A DNA stretch of 64,000 nucleotides from Asterella californica (GCA_036924285.1 JAYKYS010000004.1:21670001-21734000), one strand, 5' to 3'; counted from the first letter of the stretch, positions 23,601 through 35,500 are shown. Numbers and translations: made by a program. The notes: generated by a model not told the origin, from the sequence alone.

Positions 23601-25582
23601 CAACGTAAACTATACACCAATTAGCCTATTGGTATGGATTTTTCTTTCAACTTGTATATATTCTTGTATGACTTTTGCACATCCATGAGAACTGAATTAA
23701 CTTTATAGTGAAATAAGTTACCTGCGAAGGGCGAACCACATAGAAATAGTCGACCTATTCTTGCTGGATGAAATGGTAATTCATGTTTCCGGAATACTGA
23801 GAAGTAAGCATCTTGCTCCGCATTCCGTCTCAAGGCCTCTTCAATCAACGCTTTCCTTCCATCTGTCTCCCACGAACTACCGTTTAGTCCAACCTTCTTG
23901 AGAGTCAAGTTTACCTCAAGAACTCCCATGAATTGATTGAACACTACATCGTCCAGATCATTACAATTAATCAGCCTCAGATGAGTGATGCTAGTGTTGA
24001 CATGCAAACAATCGACCAATTTCTTCCATCCGCCAGGCCAGTATTCAGACTCGCCTCCTTCAATTGAGAGAAGCCGCAAAGTGGAGCTATTCCGAAGGGC
24101 CTCAAAGAAGCTTTCCAACTCTCTTCCTTTTGTTCCCAGCAGCCGCTGCCTCATTTGCAAGTAAAGAGAGGAGAAGGCGGTGACTTTGCTTCTTAGAACT
24201 TTGGCTACGTCGGCCCACATTCTAGTTAAATCGCTCAAACCTTCAAGATCAAAGTGTAACTCCAATATCGGCTTCTGGATGACTTCCGATAAGAGCTCTT
24301 CTGTATCTTCATCCCTCCATTGACGAGCCCAAGGGCTGCTAGCATCATCAAGGCAGTTCAGGTATAGTCCGACGTATGTTTTCTTCATGTCAACCGTGCT
24401 GAGCAGAGCGTCTACGCCGCCAATCGCCTGTCCACAGAAAGAAGACCAAGGGAGTAGGATTTTGACAAGTTCCAAGGAAGAGTTGGAACTCAAAGATTGG
24501 CCCAGTCTCCACCATTCTTTGGGACTAAGACGTTCCCACCTTTGATCCCACTCCAAGTCTTTCAACGACTGATTGGAAGACAGAAGTATCGGGAGACAAT
24601 ATCCTGTTCCGTTCACGACACCATACAATCCCAGAGAAGTGATGGAACTGTTGGAGCCTTTTCCCGTTAAAGCATCGAGCAACAAGGCAGAAATTCCCTC
24701 CCTCGCATTCCCTAACCACAACGTTTTCAAAGATGTACTCTGCGCCAATGCGGCCGCCAAAGGTAACGATCGCGACGGCCATACTTCGTCGATTTCCTCA
24801 TCTAGAGCCCCTACATCCCCGAGGCTCAATTTCGATAGTCTAGGAGCGGACAGAACCATTTCCGCTACATGCTTCAGCACACTCCGCCCCACTGACTCAC
24901 CGACACTTAAGTTCAAAATTTCGAGAGCGGATTCGTCATTGCCTCGCAAACCTGATACCAGATGATAAGCGCTCGTGGGAGTTAATCTCCAGAGAAACAA
25001 TACGAGAGACTTTAGAGTGCCACTGGTTTGTAGGATTCTCCCCAAGATGTTACATATCCTTTCTACTCGCTCGGCAACATCTGTTGACTCGCGATCACGA
25101 TCAGATGCACTACTATCTGTTGACTCGCGATCAGATGCACTACTATACGACCTGATGGCTAGACTGTTCAAGACGGGGTTTGACTGCATGGGTCTGAGCA
25201 AAGCCTCCAGTTCGTTCCCAGTTAGATCTTCCACATCAATCTCCCTAAGAGTCTTGCAACTGCCGATTGCCTGCAGCACTCTGACCTTAGATTTTGTTTC
25301 CAACAGCATCCGCCATTCTTTCAAGGACTTCTTTGAATTTTCTGTTGTATCAAACACCCAGGCTTTTATTCGAGTAATCTGCTTCTCGTGTACTTCTACC
25401 TCAATCCGGCCCAAAGATTTTCTAGCCTCGAGCCAAGATTCGTCTTTCCCCTCGAGAAGCTGGAGAAGTTCCTGGAGTTCGGCTGAAGGCTCTTCTACGT
25501 CCACTTCTTCCGCAACCCTTTCTTCTTCTTCTTTCTCTGATCCGTTAGCCTCTACACTCGCACTCCCAGTTACCCCCTCCAT
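20658..25582 (-). CDS. Roco protein (LRR-Roc-COR), TORNADO1-like plant type
   Basis: Roco proteins are large GTP-binding regulators; in plants the known member TORNADO1 acts in organ patterning. Exons are 23722-25582, 22341-23590 and 20658-22163, giving 1538 residues. The start has an optimal context (A at -3, G at +4). Residues 1-60 are acidic; about 100-600 are leucine-rich repeats. The Walker A motif GSPFAGKT is at 616-623. Intron 1 (donor GTAACT, acceptor TGTGTAG) splits the codon for its last Gly, so the motif exists only after splicing. The G3 motif WDLAGQ is at 668-673. A SHMDKM segment sits where NKxD is expected, so G4 is degenerate. The COR region runs from about 840 to 1110 across intron 2 (phase 0, donor GTACGT). 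A likely coiled coil spans about 1285-1345. No kinase domain follows. Domain class is firm; orthology to TORNADO1 is inferred. Confidence 0.9.
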
Positions 25583-25647
25583 GCTCCTGCAAATATGTGC
25601 CTGCGAGGGGCGTACAGCTGAACAAATCTTCAGACCACTAATTGATG

Positions 25648-25764
25648 TTCTCTCATATATTTAAAGCTGCGGGGTCCGTGACTTAAGCCGGGTCCGTGAC
25701 TTAAGCAATTAACGCTCTCTCATATATTTAAAGCTGCCGGGTCCGTCACTTAAGCAATTAACGC
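25648..25764 (-). promoter_or_regulatory. Duplicated TATA-like promoter segment of the Roco gene
   Basis: CTCTCATATATTTAAAGCTG occurs at about 25650-25669 and 25717-25736. Each is followed by GGGTCCGTSACTTAAG, and that second block is itself doubled in the first unit (25671-25686 and 25690-25705). On the gene strand the AT core reads TTTAAATATATG, 75-150 bp before the start codon. A TATA role is inferred from sequence and position. Confidence 0.5.
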
Positions 25765-26048
25765 TCACTGCTTGACAAGCTGCAACTCATACACGTCCAT
25801 CTGAAAAAAAACGTCTATCCTCAACACTGGAAATGCACAATGCCTGATTTGGAGCTGTAATACTCACTTGTCAGTGTTCTCGAGCTAGCGCTGAAACTAG
25901 ATTTGTGGGGTTAAGTCGCGTGTCGGAGATGAGATGTTGAGACTCCGAGTCGAGAGTAGAACTGCAAAACTGCAGCCCCCCATCTCATGTAGATAGATGG
26001 AAGGAAATTACGTTCAGAACTGATGCACCACTGTGGACATGGGCTGAT
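25765..26048. other. Intergenic, nothing recognised
   Basis: No coding-like frame or repeat was seen. Confidence 0.4.
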
Positions 26049-26260
26049 CCCAAAGCGTGAAATGATCACTCAAGCTCGCGACTCAACGAGGAACTGCTCC
26101 CAGCATCCGGGAATTTCCAAGGAGAAACAGCTGATGAACTGGGAAACAACCTTCGACAGCCTGAAAGTACCGAGTTACGTCGATTGCTTGATTGAACATG
26201 TGAGCGAAGGTAAGACACTTAAATTGTCTATGGATCACACTTTGGTCGCATCCGATATGC
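26049..26260 (+). repeat. Duplicated exon-like segment, copy 1
   Basis: Runs parallel to 26853-27080. Shared blocks include CTCGCGACTCAACGAGGAA, TCCAAGGAGAAACAGCTGA, CGATTGCTTG, GAGCGAAGGTAAG and CTTTGGTCGCA. The GGTAAG in both copies looks like a splice donor. The plus frame is open for about 100 codons from 26023, but the copies differ by frame-changing indels, so coding is unproven. No family recognised. Confidence 0.6.
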
Positions 26261-26852
26261 ACACTAATCCATGTCCTCATGTTACCGTATATTTCAGACT
26301 GTACGCCGTTTTCTTCTTCACTTCCTACTAGAATGACAACGTCCCTGAAGTTTCTTCCTAAGGCGTTCTTCCTCGTCGAAGTTCAAGAAAGGAGTCTTCC
26401 GTTCGGCAGTTCTGTAGCGCGCAAGTTAGTCATTACGCGACTGAACATGTACAGTATTTCTGTCCGTCGGAGCTTGCCACTGAGATTATCGTTCTGGGTT
26501 TTCAAAGCATTGTTCTCATCCTGTGGACGAGGAGGCAAGAAAAAAACATTCCTTAGCAACGCAATCAGGCAATTCCATTTAGTCGAAATAAACAAACTCG
26601 TTCGGGATCATTGAATGAATTCACATCAAACAAATTCGACACACCTTAATCTTGGCGTGGTGGTGGATCCGTTGATTTTGTTGACCGGATAATCTTAGGT
26701 CTTGCAAATCCGATACCTTTTCCCGCAGACTGCCATCCAGACTCAACTTCAGCATCCCAACTGACGAATCCGCCCAGTAATATTGAGATACACGTTCATA
26801 TAATGAAAAGCTATGCAGCTAGCTTACTTTACATGGATAGCTCTCTTTGCAG

Positions 26853-27080
26853 CCCAAGAACAAAACGTGAAACAATACTCAGCTCGCGACTCAACGAGGA
26901 AGTGCTCAAAGCATCAGAGAATCTCCAAGGAGAAACAGCTGAGGAAACTGGGAAGCCACCATCCGGACCTTGGAAGTATCGAGTTATAGCGATTGCTTGT
27001 CTGAGGATGTGAGGCATTGTGAGCGAAGGTAAGTCACTTCAGTTCTCTAACTGATAACACTTTGGTCGCACCGGATATGC
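26853..27080 (+). repeat. Duplicated exon-like segment, copy 2
   Basis: Second copy of 26049-26260, about 800 bp downstream. The plus frame (69 codons from 26803) ends at TGA just before the shared GGTAAG. Confidence 0.6.
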
Positions 27081-27784
27081 GCCCTCGTCTGAACGGCTGA
27101 ATGTAAATATTCCCGCTTTTGTGTGGACCCAGTCCATGTGCATCTGTCCTACATGTGGCGCGAGTAACGGCACTGTTTGGATTAGCTCTGTTAGATTCCC
27201 GTTGACTGTAACCAGATTCGCTGTTGACTGTAGCCCGAGGCTACAGTCATAACCATAAACTGAGTTATAACTTCAGGACACCATGCATGGGACTTTATTT
27301 GTGAGAATATTTTATTTCATTCGTACACGCTTGCTTTGGACTTTAGAGCCTGGATTGTATAGCTTCGAATGACAGTGATTGTTGTTATCTTCGGTGATCT
27401 TTTCAATCTCACAAGAAGAAGTGATGCACTTTTTGGCTGTATTGTTTTTTCTCTCATGGTCTTTGTAGATTTTATCGTACGTTTGTTTTACTATAATTTG
27501 ACTATTGACTCGTATTGAATGGGAAAGGAAAAAAATAACTGCTGAGCTCTAAAGTGAGAAGTGTATTTTCTGAGAGATGCTTCATGTCTAAACTATATCT
27601 ACTGCATTGCGGTACAGATTATCTCTTGTTTAGAATTGACTAGACATTTTTGAAACGTTTACTTTTTAGTTTGAACCAAGAATCTTTATTTTTATCGTGT
27701 TTCATCTCTAAGACATATCGTAGATATTCAGAGGTTCATTCAAGATTATCTGTATTGTTTGCTCAGTATTAGAAGTAAAATATC
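27081..27784. other. Intergenic, nothing recognised
   Basis: AT-rich DNA upstream of the hAT remnant. No terminal inverted repeat could be matched to the far side of the transposase. Confidence 0.4.
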
Positions 27785-29943
27785 ATGACTAACAAAAAAC
27801 TGTTTTCCAAGAAGCAACGAGTCATAACATATCTCAGTACCACTCCATGTAGTCAACAATTTTTAGATAGTTCAGAGACACCATCACTATTTGCCTCCTC
27901 TTCTTCTAGTAGTAAAGAATCCAAGGAGAAGTTACAAGCCAAGTCAGTAAAAGATGCATGCAAGAAGTGGAAAGATAGTTGGTATTCACGTTTTGAATGG
28001 ATGTAATTCGATTGAGACTTAGGTCGAATCTACTATAAATATTATAAGAATATGAGTAGTAGGAGTCCTTTTGGTACTAATGGAGCTGTGAACGTAAACC
28101 ATGTGCTTCGTATGATCATGCAAAGAGTAAAGGTCACCAAAAGTACTATTTGCTCATCGTGAAGGCAAAGAAGCTATGACCAAGGCCGTTGCTTCTGCAA
28201 ACTGAAAGTTGTGATTCTGCACTTCTAACGCTCTTCAAGGCAGCTTATTATGTTGGTAAGCAAAATCTTACTTTCTTGAAATTTTCTCCTCTTTGTGCAT
28301 TATTGCGAAGTACATGTAGTCAAATTCTTGTCAGTTTGTATCACTGTGATAAGTCATGTGCAGCAATGTTACAATTGATTAGTGATGTGGTAGCCAAGAG
28401 AACTTTACAAAAAATAAGACACAAGTTCATATTTTAGACTTATTATCGATGAATCGATTGACATATATGTTACCTCAACTCTAGTAGTGTTTGCCACTTA
28501 TCTTGAGAATGGAAGAATTGTGAGTTCGTTCTTGGGTTTGCTTCAATTGGAAGACAAAGATGCTGAACATATCTTTGAGACATTGATAAGTGATTTGAAG
28601 TTTTGAGGGCTAGATAATGATAAGTTAGTTAGTTTCGGTTGTGATGGAACTTTGGTAATGATAAATAAGCATACAAGTGTGGCAGTCAGATTGAAGCATA
28701 GAGTAAATGCTTACTTGATTTCAGTATATTGAGTTGCAAATAGAACAAATCTAGTGTTGGTTTCAGCAGCCAAGGATTCTAAATGTTCTACAAATAGTAT
28801 TGATATGGATGATATTTTGAATAATACGTGTAGTTATTTCAAGCAATCATTTAATCGTAAAGATGATCTTGCAACACTACAGAACGAACTGTTTGACTCG
28901 CAAGAGAAACTGAAAAGATATCAGAAGATCCGATGTTTATCTCGATGACAAGCAGTCACGACTTTGTATGACTCACTGGAATCTGTGCTTGTTTATTTTG
29001 GGTTCAGTTTATACTTCTGAGGATCATAGTGTAACTCAAAGCTTGTTTGCAAGATTGAGATCTTTTAAACTTATCTATTGTGTACATCTTTTAGCTAAAG
29101 ATGTACACAGACTTGCAATGCTTAGTAAGATCTTTCAGCAAAATGTTGTAGATGTCTTTGCAGTAAGGAGCACTGTGCAAAATGATATTAACATCATCTT
29201 TATGACTTTTCTTGTTGAGAAGGTAGACATGAACGCTTTAGTCTATGCACCTGAAGGTGAGTATACTCTTTTGCCAGAGTATGGAACACTAGGTGGCTAT
29301 ATGAGAGATTTGTCTTCAAAGATCAGAGGTGTTTATTTTCATTTAGTTGAAATGCAACGTGATAGGATAGGTTTGGACATGGAAAAAGCTATCACTTTCC
29401 AAAAAGGTTTCTCTGAAACAGTCTATAATGCTCTAGAGGAGAGTTTTCTAACAATCTCATAAATTATTTTAAAGTTTTATCTGTCTCACAGATGTCCAAC
29501 ATTTGATATTTTTACGAGAATGAGGTGTTCTGGAGCTAGACAAGCTCTCCAAACATTTTGGTGAAGAGAAATATCTCCATGGGTAACTGTTTAAACCATA
29601 CGTTGATGCAAAAAATGTTCGGCGTGAATTTTTTGCTTTTAAATCTCATGTAGTTATTGAGTTTAGAGATAGTTCATTCGTTGATTTGTGGAGCATGATA
29701 GAACTCAACGAAGTCTTGAGATTGAAGTATTCAAACTTATTGAAACTAGCAAACTTGGCAATAGTTCAGTCTGTATCTATTGCTACTTGTGGACGTGCAT
29801 TTCCGTGTTAAAAGAAGATAAAGAATAGATATCATAATTTTTTATTTACTAACCACTTGGACGTAACGATGAGAGTGAATATAGAATGTTCTGATACTGA
29901 CTTTGAAGATATTTTGATCCAAGCTATTCAATTGTGGAAATGA
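27785..29943 (+). pseudogene. Decayed hAT-family transposase
   Basis: hAT transposases cut and paste DNA elements; this one resembles the TTF-zinc-finger type (ZNF862-like). The N-terminus (27785-28130) has the KKWKDSWYSRFEWM block that precedes the zinc finger, then GRIYYKYYKN where a CX2C pair is expected, so both Cys appear to be Tyr. The middle (about 28440-29460) carries the catalytic-core type segments IIDESIDI and VSFGCDG. The C-terminal dimerisation region lies at 29730-29943 (CGRAFPC, stop, KKIKNRYHN, then LDVTMRVNIE). Numerous stops and frameshifts break it, including one inside the dimerisation domain. Terminal inverted repeats and an 8-bp target duplication were not found. Family call is good; the element is inactive. 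Confidence 0.8.
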
Positions 29944-30196
29944 TCGAAGGAGCATCATTTTCTAATATCCAATCCTGATTTATATCTTTCTGTTGATTCA
30001 TGATAGTTCAACTTAAGTTTAGCTGTTCACGATTTTATCTGAATTTCAAGTTTGACTTTTGTATATTTATTATTTTAGTGTTTCAAAATGTTCACTATTT
30101 ATACTCTATTTCAGTGTTTTCAAAATTTATAAGTTTATAAAAAACAATTATGTTTCATATCTACTTTAGGTTGGTTTGGTTAGAACTGATTAGGAC
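29944..30196. other. AT-rich flank of the hAT remnant
   Basis: No coding content. One of the hAT ends should lie here but is not recognisable. Confidence 0.35.
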
Positions 30197-30262
30197 GTCA
30201 GAACCTTTGTCCCTCAATGGAGAGGGAGCTTGGAGTCCAAGCGCCGGTTCGAATCCTGACAT
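30197..30262 (+). ncRNA. tRNA-like relic with box B
   Basis: GGTTCGAATCC (30246-30256) is a perfect Pol III box B. GTCAG (30198-30202) can pair with CTGAC (30256-30260), and two more hairpins lie between (CCCTC/GAGGG and GCTTG/CAAGC). The length (about 64 nt), a 5-nt loop where the anticodon loop should have 7, and the poor T-stem argue against a functional tRNA. A tRNA-derived SINE head or pseudo-tRNA is more likely. Confidence 0.3.
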
Positions 30263-32270
30263 TGGTATCATTTTCGTCCAGTAGTATCTGTAGTAGTTTT
30301 ACAATAGTTCATTTTAAAATATTTTTCAAAAAGTATTGTGATAATCTATTATAGACACTCAGATTTAGGTTAAATACATCTAAGTATCTTGAACAGGTAT
30401 TTGATATTGTTATTAACAAAAAAGATTTAACAAAATGACGTCCACAGTAAAATACTAGGAAATATAACGATATTTCTCATCATCGCAAACTGTCTACATA
30501 TATCTTGTACTCGGGAAATAACCGAAAGAATATAATAAAGTTCGGATATTATCTCCTTGTGTTAATTTTGGTCGGATTCTTCACCGACACAAAAGAAAAT
30601 ATTTTTAGATTTTGATGACGTTTTATTCGAATAGTAAAAAATGAATACATAAGTATAGGATGTACCGGTTTTTATACTTATTCAATTTTATGAAATCGGA
30701 TATTATCCGAAAATCAGAAAATTTCTGTACGAGCACTGTCACGAACTGCTCGAGTCATTTTTGTTATCCATAGGTTTCATTATTTCGCCGCAAACTGGGG
30801 CCGAACCAAGTCAAAAGCATGTGCTGGAAAGCTGTGGAAGCTACATTTCCTGGTCTTGCGTTTCAAAGTCAAAGAGTACACGCTTTCCAACTTGGCAGCA
30901 CGACGGGTTCAAATACTAATGTGAAAATGGAGAGGAAAATACAACTAATAGGATGATTTTTTCATGCAGGTTCGAAGGTTTCACAACATAGCACGCAAAC
31001 GTGCAACTGCGATACGCCCAAGGGGGTCTCAAACCATGCCATGTCAGATTGAAAACGGGAATATGGGTAGTAGATGTAACTATGTCATAGTTGTAAAAGA
31101 AGACGATGTCAAGTTTGAACGGAATCTGTAAACGATTTGCGTCTTTGAGAAGAATGTCGTTTCTCATTCAAACTAAATCTGTGATAAACGTCGAGATAAC
31201 CTACGCTCATCTAGTCTGAACATTGAAGAAGTCACGAGAAACCAGATAAGTTTGAAACAAAGAGAATGTGCGCACCACCAGCAAACTGCGTTGAATGTGA
31301 AGTGGAAGTGTTGATCATAGTCAACATGATCAGCGTTATAACCAGTTTTCAATTACGGAATTTACTTCAAGTGACATAAGTTTGTTACATGATACTTCTT
31401 AAGCTGCCCTGTAATGTTTATATCTGAATGCCGTGACATGCATTACGACAACTGATGTTCAGAGTTATGACTGAGGTTTGAGACCCTCTAATGTTTTTCT
31501 CTACAAGCTGTATGTTTCATTTCCACCCACTACTTTCTCCTCACCCCTCTGTATTCCCAACGTCTTGAGGTTCTTTTGCCATTATCGTCCATCTTTCGTT
31601 CAAAAGGTGGTTGTCCAAGTGCAAGAATCCTGATCTGAAGAACTACACAACTCATGAAGACAGTTCAAAAGTGCTTTAATAAGTAAGAAATCAAGACGCA
31701 ATGAATAGCCAACGGATGGAAAGACTCCATCAAGCCTTACAAGGAAAAGAAGGACCCAAAGGGCCAAGCAACTATCGTCTCGAAGGGAAGTGACGCTTTA
31801 ATTGGACCTTCAAGTTAGTGACTCATCACAAGGACTATACTGTTTGTTAATTAATAGTATTATGTCCGTCCGAGTTAACAAACATATGCTGTGCATATAC
31901 ACGAAGAGATGCAAACTCATTCTAGGCCCATTCTCAATGTCTGTCTATGCAACTCCATCACGTTTAGGATAAAATATTATTGTATATGTTTCTGACAAAC
32001 TTCAGAAACGTGTACGAGTATGCATCCAAAATGAACTCCTGCAAGACGGAAGAAAAAAAACAAGCGGTTAAAAGAATCAATGTTTTCATTTGTGATCAAG
32101 CTGAAAATTATCATTTTAAAATAATAATGATTTTTAATATTGAGATATTAAATATATCATTAGTATCTAAAAATTTTACAATAATATTGAAAATAATAAA
32201 TTTTACATCAAAATCATATCTGATTCATTCCGAATAAAATTAATTCATCTTCAATAGTCAGAAACCTCAA
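30263..32270. other. Intergenic, nothing recognised
   Basis: AT-rich, with short chance frames only. Confidence 0.4.
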
Positions 32271-32311
32271 GTGATTATTATGCACGCTTCAACTGAATCG
32301 TGCATAATCAC
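32271..32311. repeat. Imperfect inverted repeat
   Basis: GTGATTATTATGCACG (32271-32286) and CGTGCATAATCAC (32299-32311) pair, apart from a 3-nt bulge, around a 12-nt loop. No coding neighbour; role unknown. Confidence 0.7.
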
Positions 32312-32460
32312 GTGTACGAGAATACGATAGGATAATATTGTAGACGGAAGTTAACAGTCAAGGGCTCTTACTTTGCTGCAAGTGCGTTCGGAGACAGTAG
32401 TCAGAGGCACAATTCATTGATGATTATGACAGGCTGACAGCCCCTTCCAACTTGACAAGG

Positions 32461-33625
32461 TTTTTTTTTTAAGAAGGAGACTGCGCTCCGTAAACTTTAT
32501 AGCCTTGTCCGAGTACAGAGGTTTATCCTCGGTGTGGACAAAATTGTCTCCACCCGGGGCCCTGATGAGCATCATATCGTACTCATAACGAAAACGACTA
32601 CTACTGCGCTTAGCAACGGTTTCTCTATCCCTAAACTCGCCTCTAGACTTGGCATTCTGCAACAGCCAATTCTTATCGCTCTGTCTACTGCTGGTATGCC
32701 TATTCTGCCTACACTTGGTCGCCACCTGCTGGCAGTTCGTCTTCAGATGCGCGAGCTCACACTTGTCACTTCTCGCACCCATAATCTTGATTTTTGTATG
32801 CTGTTTCGCGTGAGGTATCTCTTGGCTCGAATTCTTCTTCCGATTCCTCCACTCCGTCCTTCTCGTAGAAGGGTGATACTTCGTGGTTCTCGTATAATCG
32901 TTCATCTCACCCTCCTCCCTAACACTTCTCTTAGGACAATTCTGCATCAGTACTGGTGTTCGTGCATTCTTCCTCTTCGCCATCTTCGCGTCTTACCCGT
33001 GTGTCTTCTGGCGCATTGAATGCATGGATCGTCCCTTGTTCTTCTCTCCAGGTACGCCACCAATTCTCAGTCTTGAACCCCGTGGTCTCACTTCGGATGA
33101 TCATCGTCTGTACCGTCATTTGTTTCTATCCAAGCCTTTTCCTTATGTTCAGATTCTCCATTCTCGAGGTAAGTTGGATTCCTATCGCGTTGTGCACGTT
33201 TTGAAGCAAAATCTTGATGTTCACCATTTTGTTTTCGAACATCTTCTTGTTTCTCTCGTGCTAGATCATCCTTAGGAGCTCCATCGCGACGAATTGACTT
33301 GCTATTCTTCTAAGTTGCCAAAGCTCGTCGATAAAATGCATTGCATCCCGTGGTTCTAATCTTTGGCCTTGCAGACCATTTGTGATTCTAATCCATAGTA
33401 TCCACTTCCTCTTCTCAAAGGAGCATTCGAAAAGACAGTGTACCATGTCTTCTTCAGCGTGTCCGCATCTCTCACATAGTGCCGCATAGATTCTCGACTA
33501 GGCTAAGCGTGAGGATGTTGGAAAGCCCTAGTGTAGGACCTTCCACAGCCACACCTTATCCCTTTCAGCAATCTGGGAGACCCAAATTCGTTTGAGTCTC
33601 TTCTTCTACTTTGACTTAGGTTACT
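32461..33625 (-). mobile_element. LINE, 3' part with poly(A) tail
   Basis: A T-run at 32461-32470 is the poly(A) tail on the minus strand, placing the LINE 3' end. Upstream on the minus strand is the zinc-finger and RNase-H-like tail typical of plant L1-type LINEs: QIAERDKVWLWKVLH near 33555, then CERCGHAEEDMVHCLFEC (33411-33480). Frameshifts and stops abound. The sequence breaks at 33625 where the gypsy element begins, and resumes at 46416. Confidence 0.75.
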
Positions 33626-33626
33626 T

Positions 33627-33918
33627 GTCATGTCAGTTTGGCACCTCGGCTAGGTTGACCGAGTGCGAAGTGGCGCATCCCGGTAAGGCCGTTAGTGCCG
33701 TTAGAGTGAGTTGGTGGGAGATCCCACCAGGGGTATACTTCGCAGGTAGGGCTTGGAGGCCTTAGTTCTTCGAGTTGAGCCTTCAAGCTCCAGGCTATAA
33801 TGGATAGTCTAGTTGAGTGTAACCCGGATTCTCTTCGTGCTTAGAGTGGGTTTGGCTTGACCGTTTGTGAATAATCTTTGTTGTAGTGTTGGAGATGATA
33901 ATTTCTCTGTTCAGATTA
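33627..33918 (+). repeat. Left LTR segment of the methyltransferase gypsy element
   Basis: Starts TGTCATGTCAG (T at 33626) and ends GTTCAGATTA. It matches 46017-46308 over 292 bp with few differences. The roughly 108-bp tail that follows the right copy is absent here, so the left LTR looks shortened at its 3' side. Confidence 0.8.
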
Positions 33919-35500
33919 CTCGAAGAACTGAGTGCAGGTCGAGACGGAGTTTAGTAAGAACCGACTGATCTGAAATCATCCGCTGGTATCTTCGGACGTT
34001 GTCGTTCGTGTTTGGTTGTTTGGATCTGTGATGGAGGTGTGTGTGGGCGCATGGTACCTTGCTGGTCGCAGACCGATTGCTGTTGTAGGATCGAGTGGAG
34101 ATTTTCTGTCATGCGAAAGCGCTGCAGAAATTTTGCAGAATGTTCTTGAAGTGACTTGTTGGAGCCGGAGTGCACGTTTGGGCGTGACGGACGAAGTAGT
34201 TGTCAATGTCAGGCCGGAGTGGACTCTTTGGAAGCGCATTGGAGAGACGATTCTAGTGCACCAAGTTTCGTGGAGTTTGGCCGAGCATCGAGGAAGTTAT
34301 GGCATGTCGAAGTTCGCTGCCGTGTCACTCGAAAGTGCAAAAAGGCTAGTTACGTCAGATTTTTGTGCAATTTCGTGTGGAAACTCGAGTTTAGGAGTTT
34401 TCTTGTGAGTGTGTACATTCGCGAAGTGTGTATGGTTCCTTTGCGAATCTGTTGTAGTGGTGTTGGGGTTGGCTTTGGGTGTTCTTGGAGGAGCAGAGGT
34501 GCGTGAGTGCGGAGGCGTGAGAGAGGAGCGGAGCCTGAGCCTGAGCCAAGCTCGCGTCCGCCGCAAGCCAGCTTGCTGGCGTGCGTGAGAGAGCTATCCA
34601 AGTTCTAGTTGTGTGGGAAGTGTAAAACCAGCTGGTCACCCATCCCAACACTATTCATGGACCTGGAATCTTAACTCTGTAGTCTTAGCTTTGGCTTTAC
34701 CACTAGACCAATAGCTCTTTGTGTTTTTTAGGGATGCGTGCAAGTACTTATAGACTTGTTTAAGGTAGTAGGAGACCTTCTCGCACGTTCCTAGAGGAGT
34801 GGTAGGACGACCCCATAGTATTAAGGGGAAGCTATAGTTGTGGTAGTGTTATACCGTAGAGACGAGCATGGATGTAGTTGGTGGCAGTTGTCTTGGTGAG
34901 CTAGTAGAGCTACCACGTGGATATTTTTGGAGCTACTAGAGGTGTGGACATCTAGCTAGTGACCTCAAGTATCAGTTATGACAGTTGGTGACCATATATT
35001 GTGCATGTGGTCGCCGACGAGGAGTTGTCTGTTCGAGTGGGGTTGGATTTCTCTTTATGGAATGTTGAGTGTAGAGGGTTATTGTTTAGATTTCTTGTGG
35101 TTGGAACTCCTCCATATTCTGCTTCTTGTTTGTGTGTCACGTTTGCTTGTGTTGACGCTTGATTTCCGGAGTGAGTCCACTCCAGTGTGCTGTCGATAGT
35201 GAGATTGGAGTTGCGGACCAGTCTGACTATCTTTGTCTCTCTCACGGTGCGATTGGAGTGACGACTGACAGACCGTGAGAGGCTGTCTGTGGTGATGACA
35301 GATACAGGTTGCACTTATCTTAGACCGTCCTAGTAGGAGATAGGTGAGCTCAGTAGGAGCGGGGTTAGGCAAGTGGTGGTTACGGTGGTGATGAGGATTG
35401 CGACATTCCGATTGGGGAGTGTGTTATCGGGATTCTCTCATCACAAAGTTCTTGGGAGGTTTTGGTGGGGACTTCTTGGACAGTGGACATACACGGAGTG
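33919..35500 (+). other. Long leader of the methyltransferase gypsy element
   Basis: About 1.6 kb between the left LTR and recognisable gag. No certain PBS is seen. It contains the SINE-like sequence at 34601-34717. Confidence 0.5.
34601..34717 (-). mobile_element. SINE-like tRNA/5S rRNA chimera
   Basis: On the minus strand it begins with a tRNA-like head (GAGCTATTGGTCTAGTGGTA, resembling box A). It then runs into a 5S-like internal promoter: AGTTAAG and, 25 bases on, GGATGGGTGACC, the 5S box C, at the spacing found in 5S rRNA genes. A full 5S gene is excluded because the 5' third does not match. A short inverted GAGCTAT/ATAGCTC pair brackets the area. No coding or poly(A) tail is visible. 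Confidence 0.55.

Noticed and set aside
25583..25664. Plus-strand frame 24975-25664 (229 codons) over the Roco 5' end
   Set aside because: It is antisense to the LRR coding exon and contains no domain.
32534..33019. Plus-strand frame of 161 codons
   Set aside because: It lies antisense to the LINE 3' region and has no recognisable domain.
34601..34717. Functional 5S rRNA gene
   Set aside because: Only the internal promoter half matches; the first third of 5S is absent and the downstream sequence diverges.
33951..35372. Many overlapping open frames on both strands in the leader of the methyltransferase element
   Set aside because: They have low-complexity composition, no shared motifs and no start context. 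They are explained by the low stop density of this GC-richer stretch.
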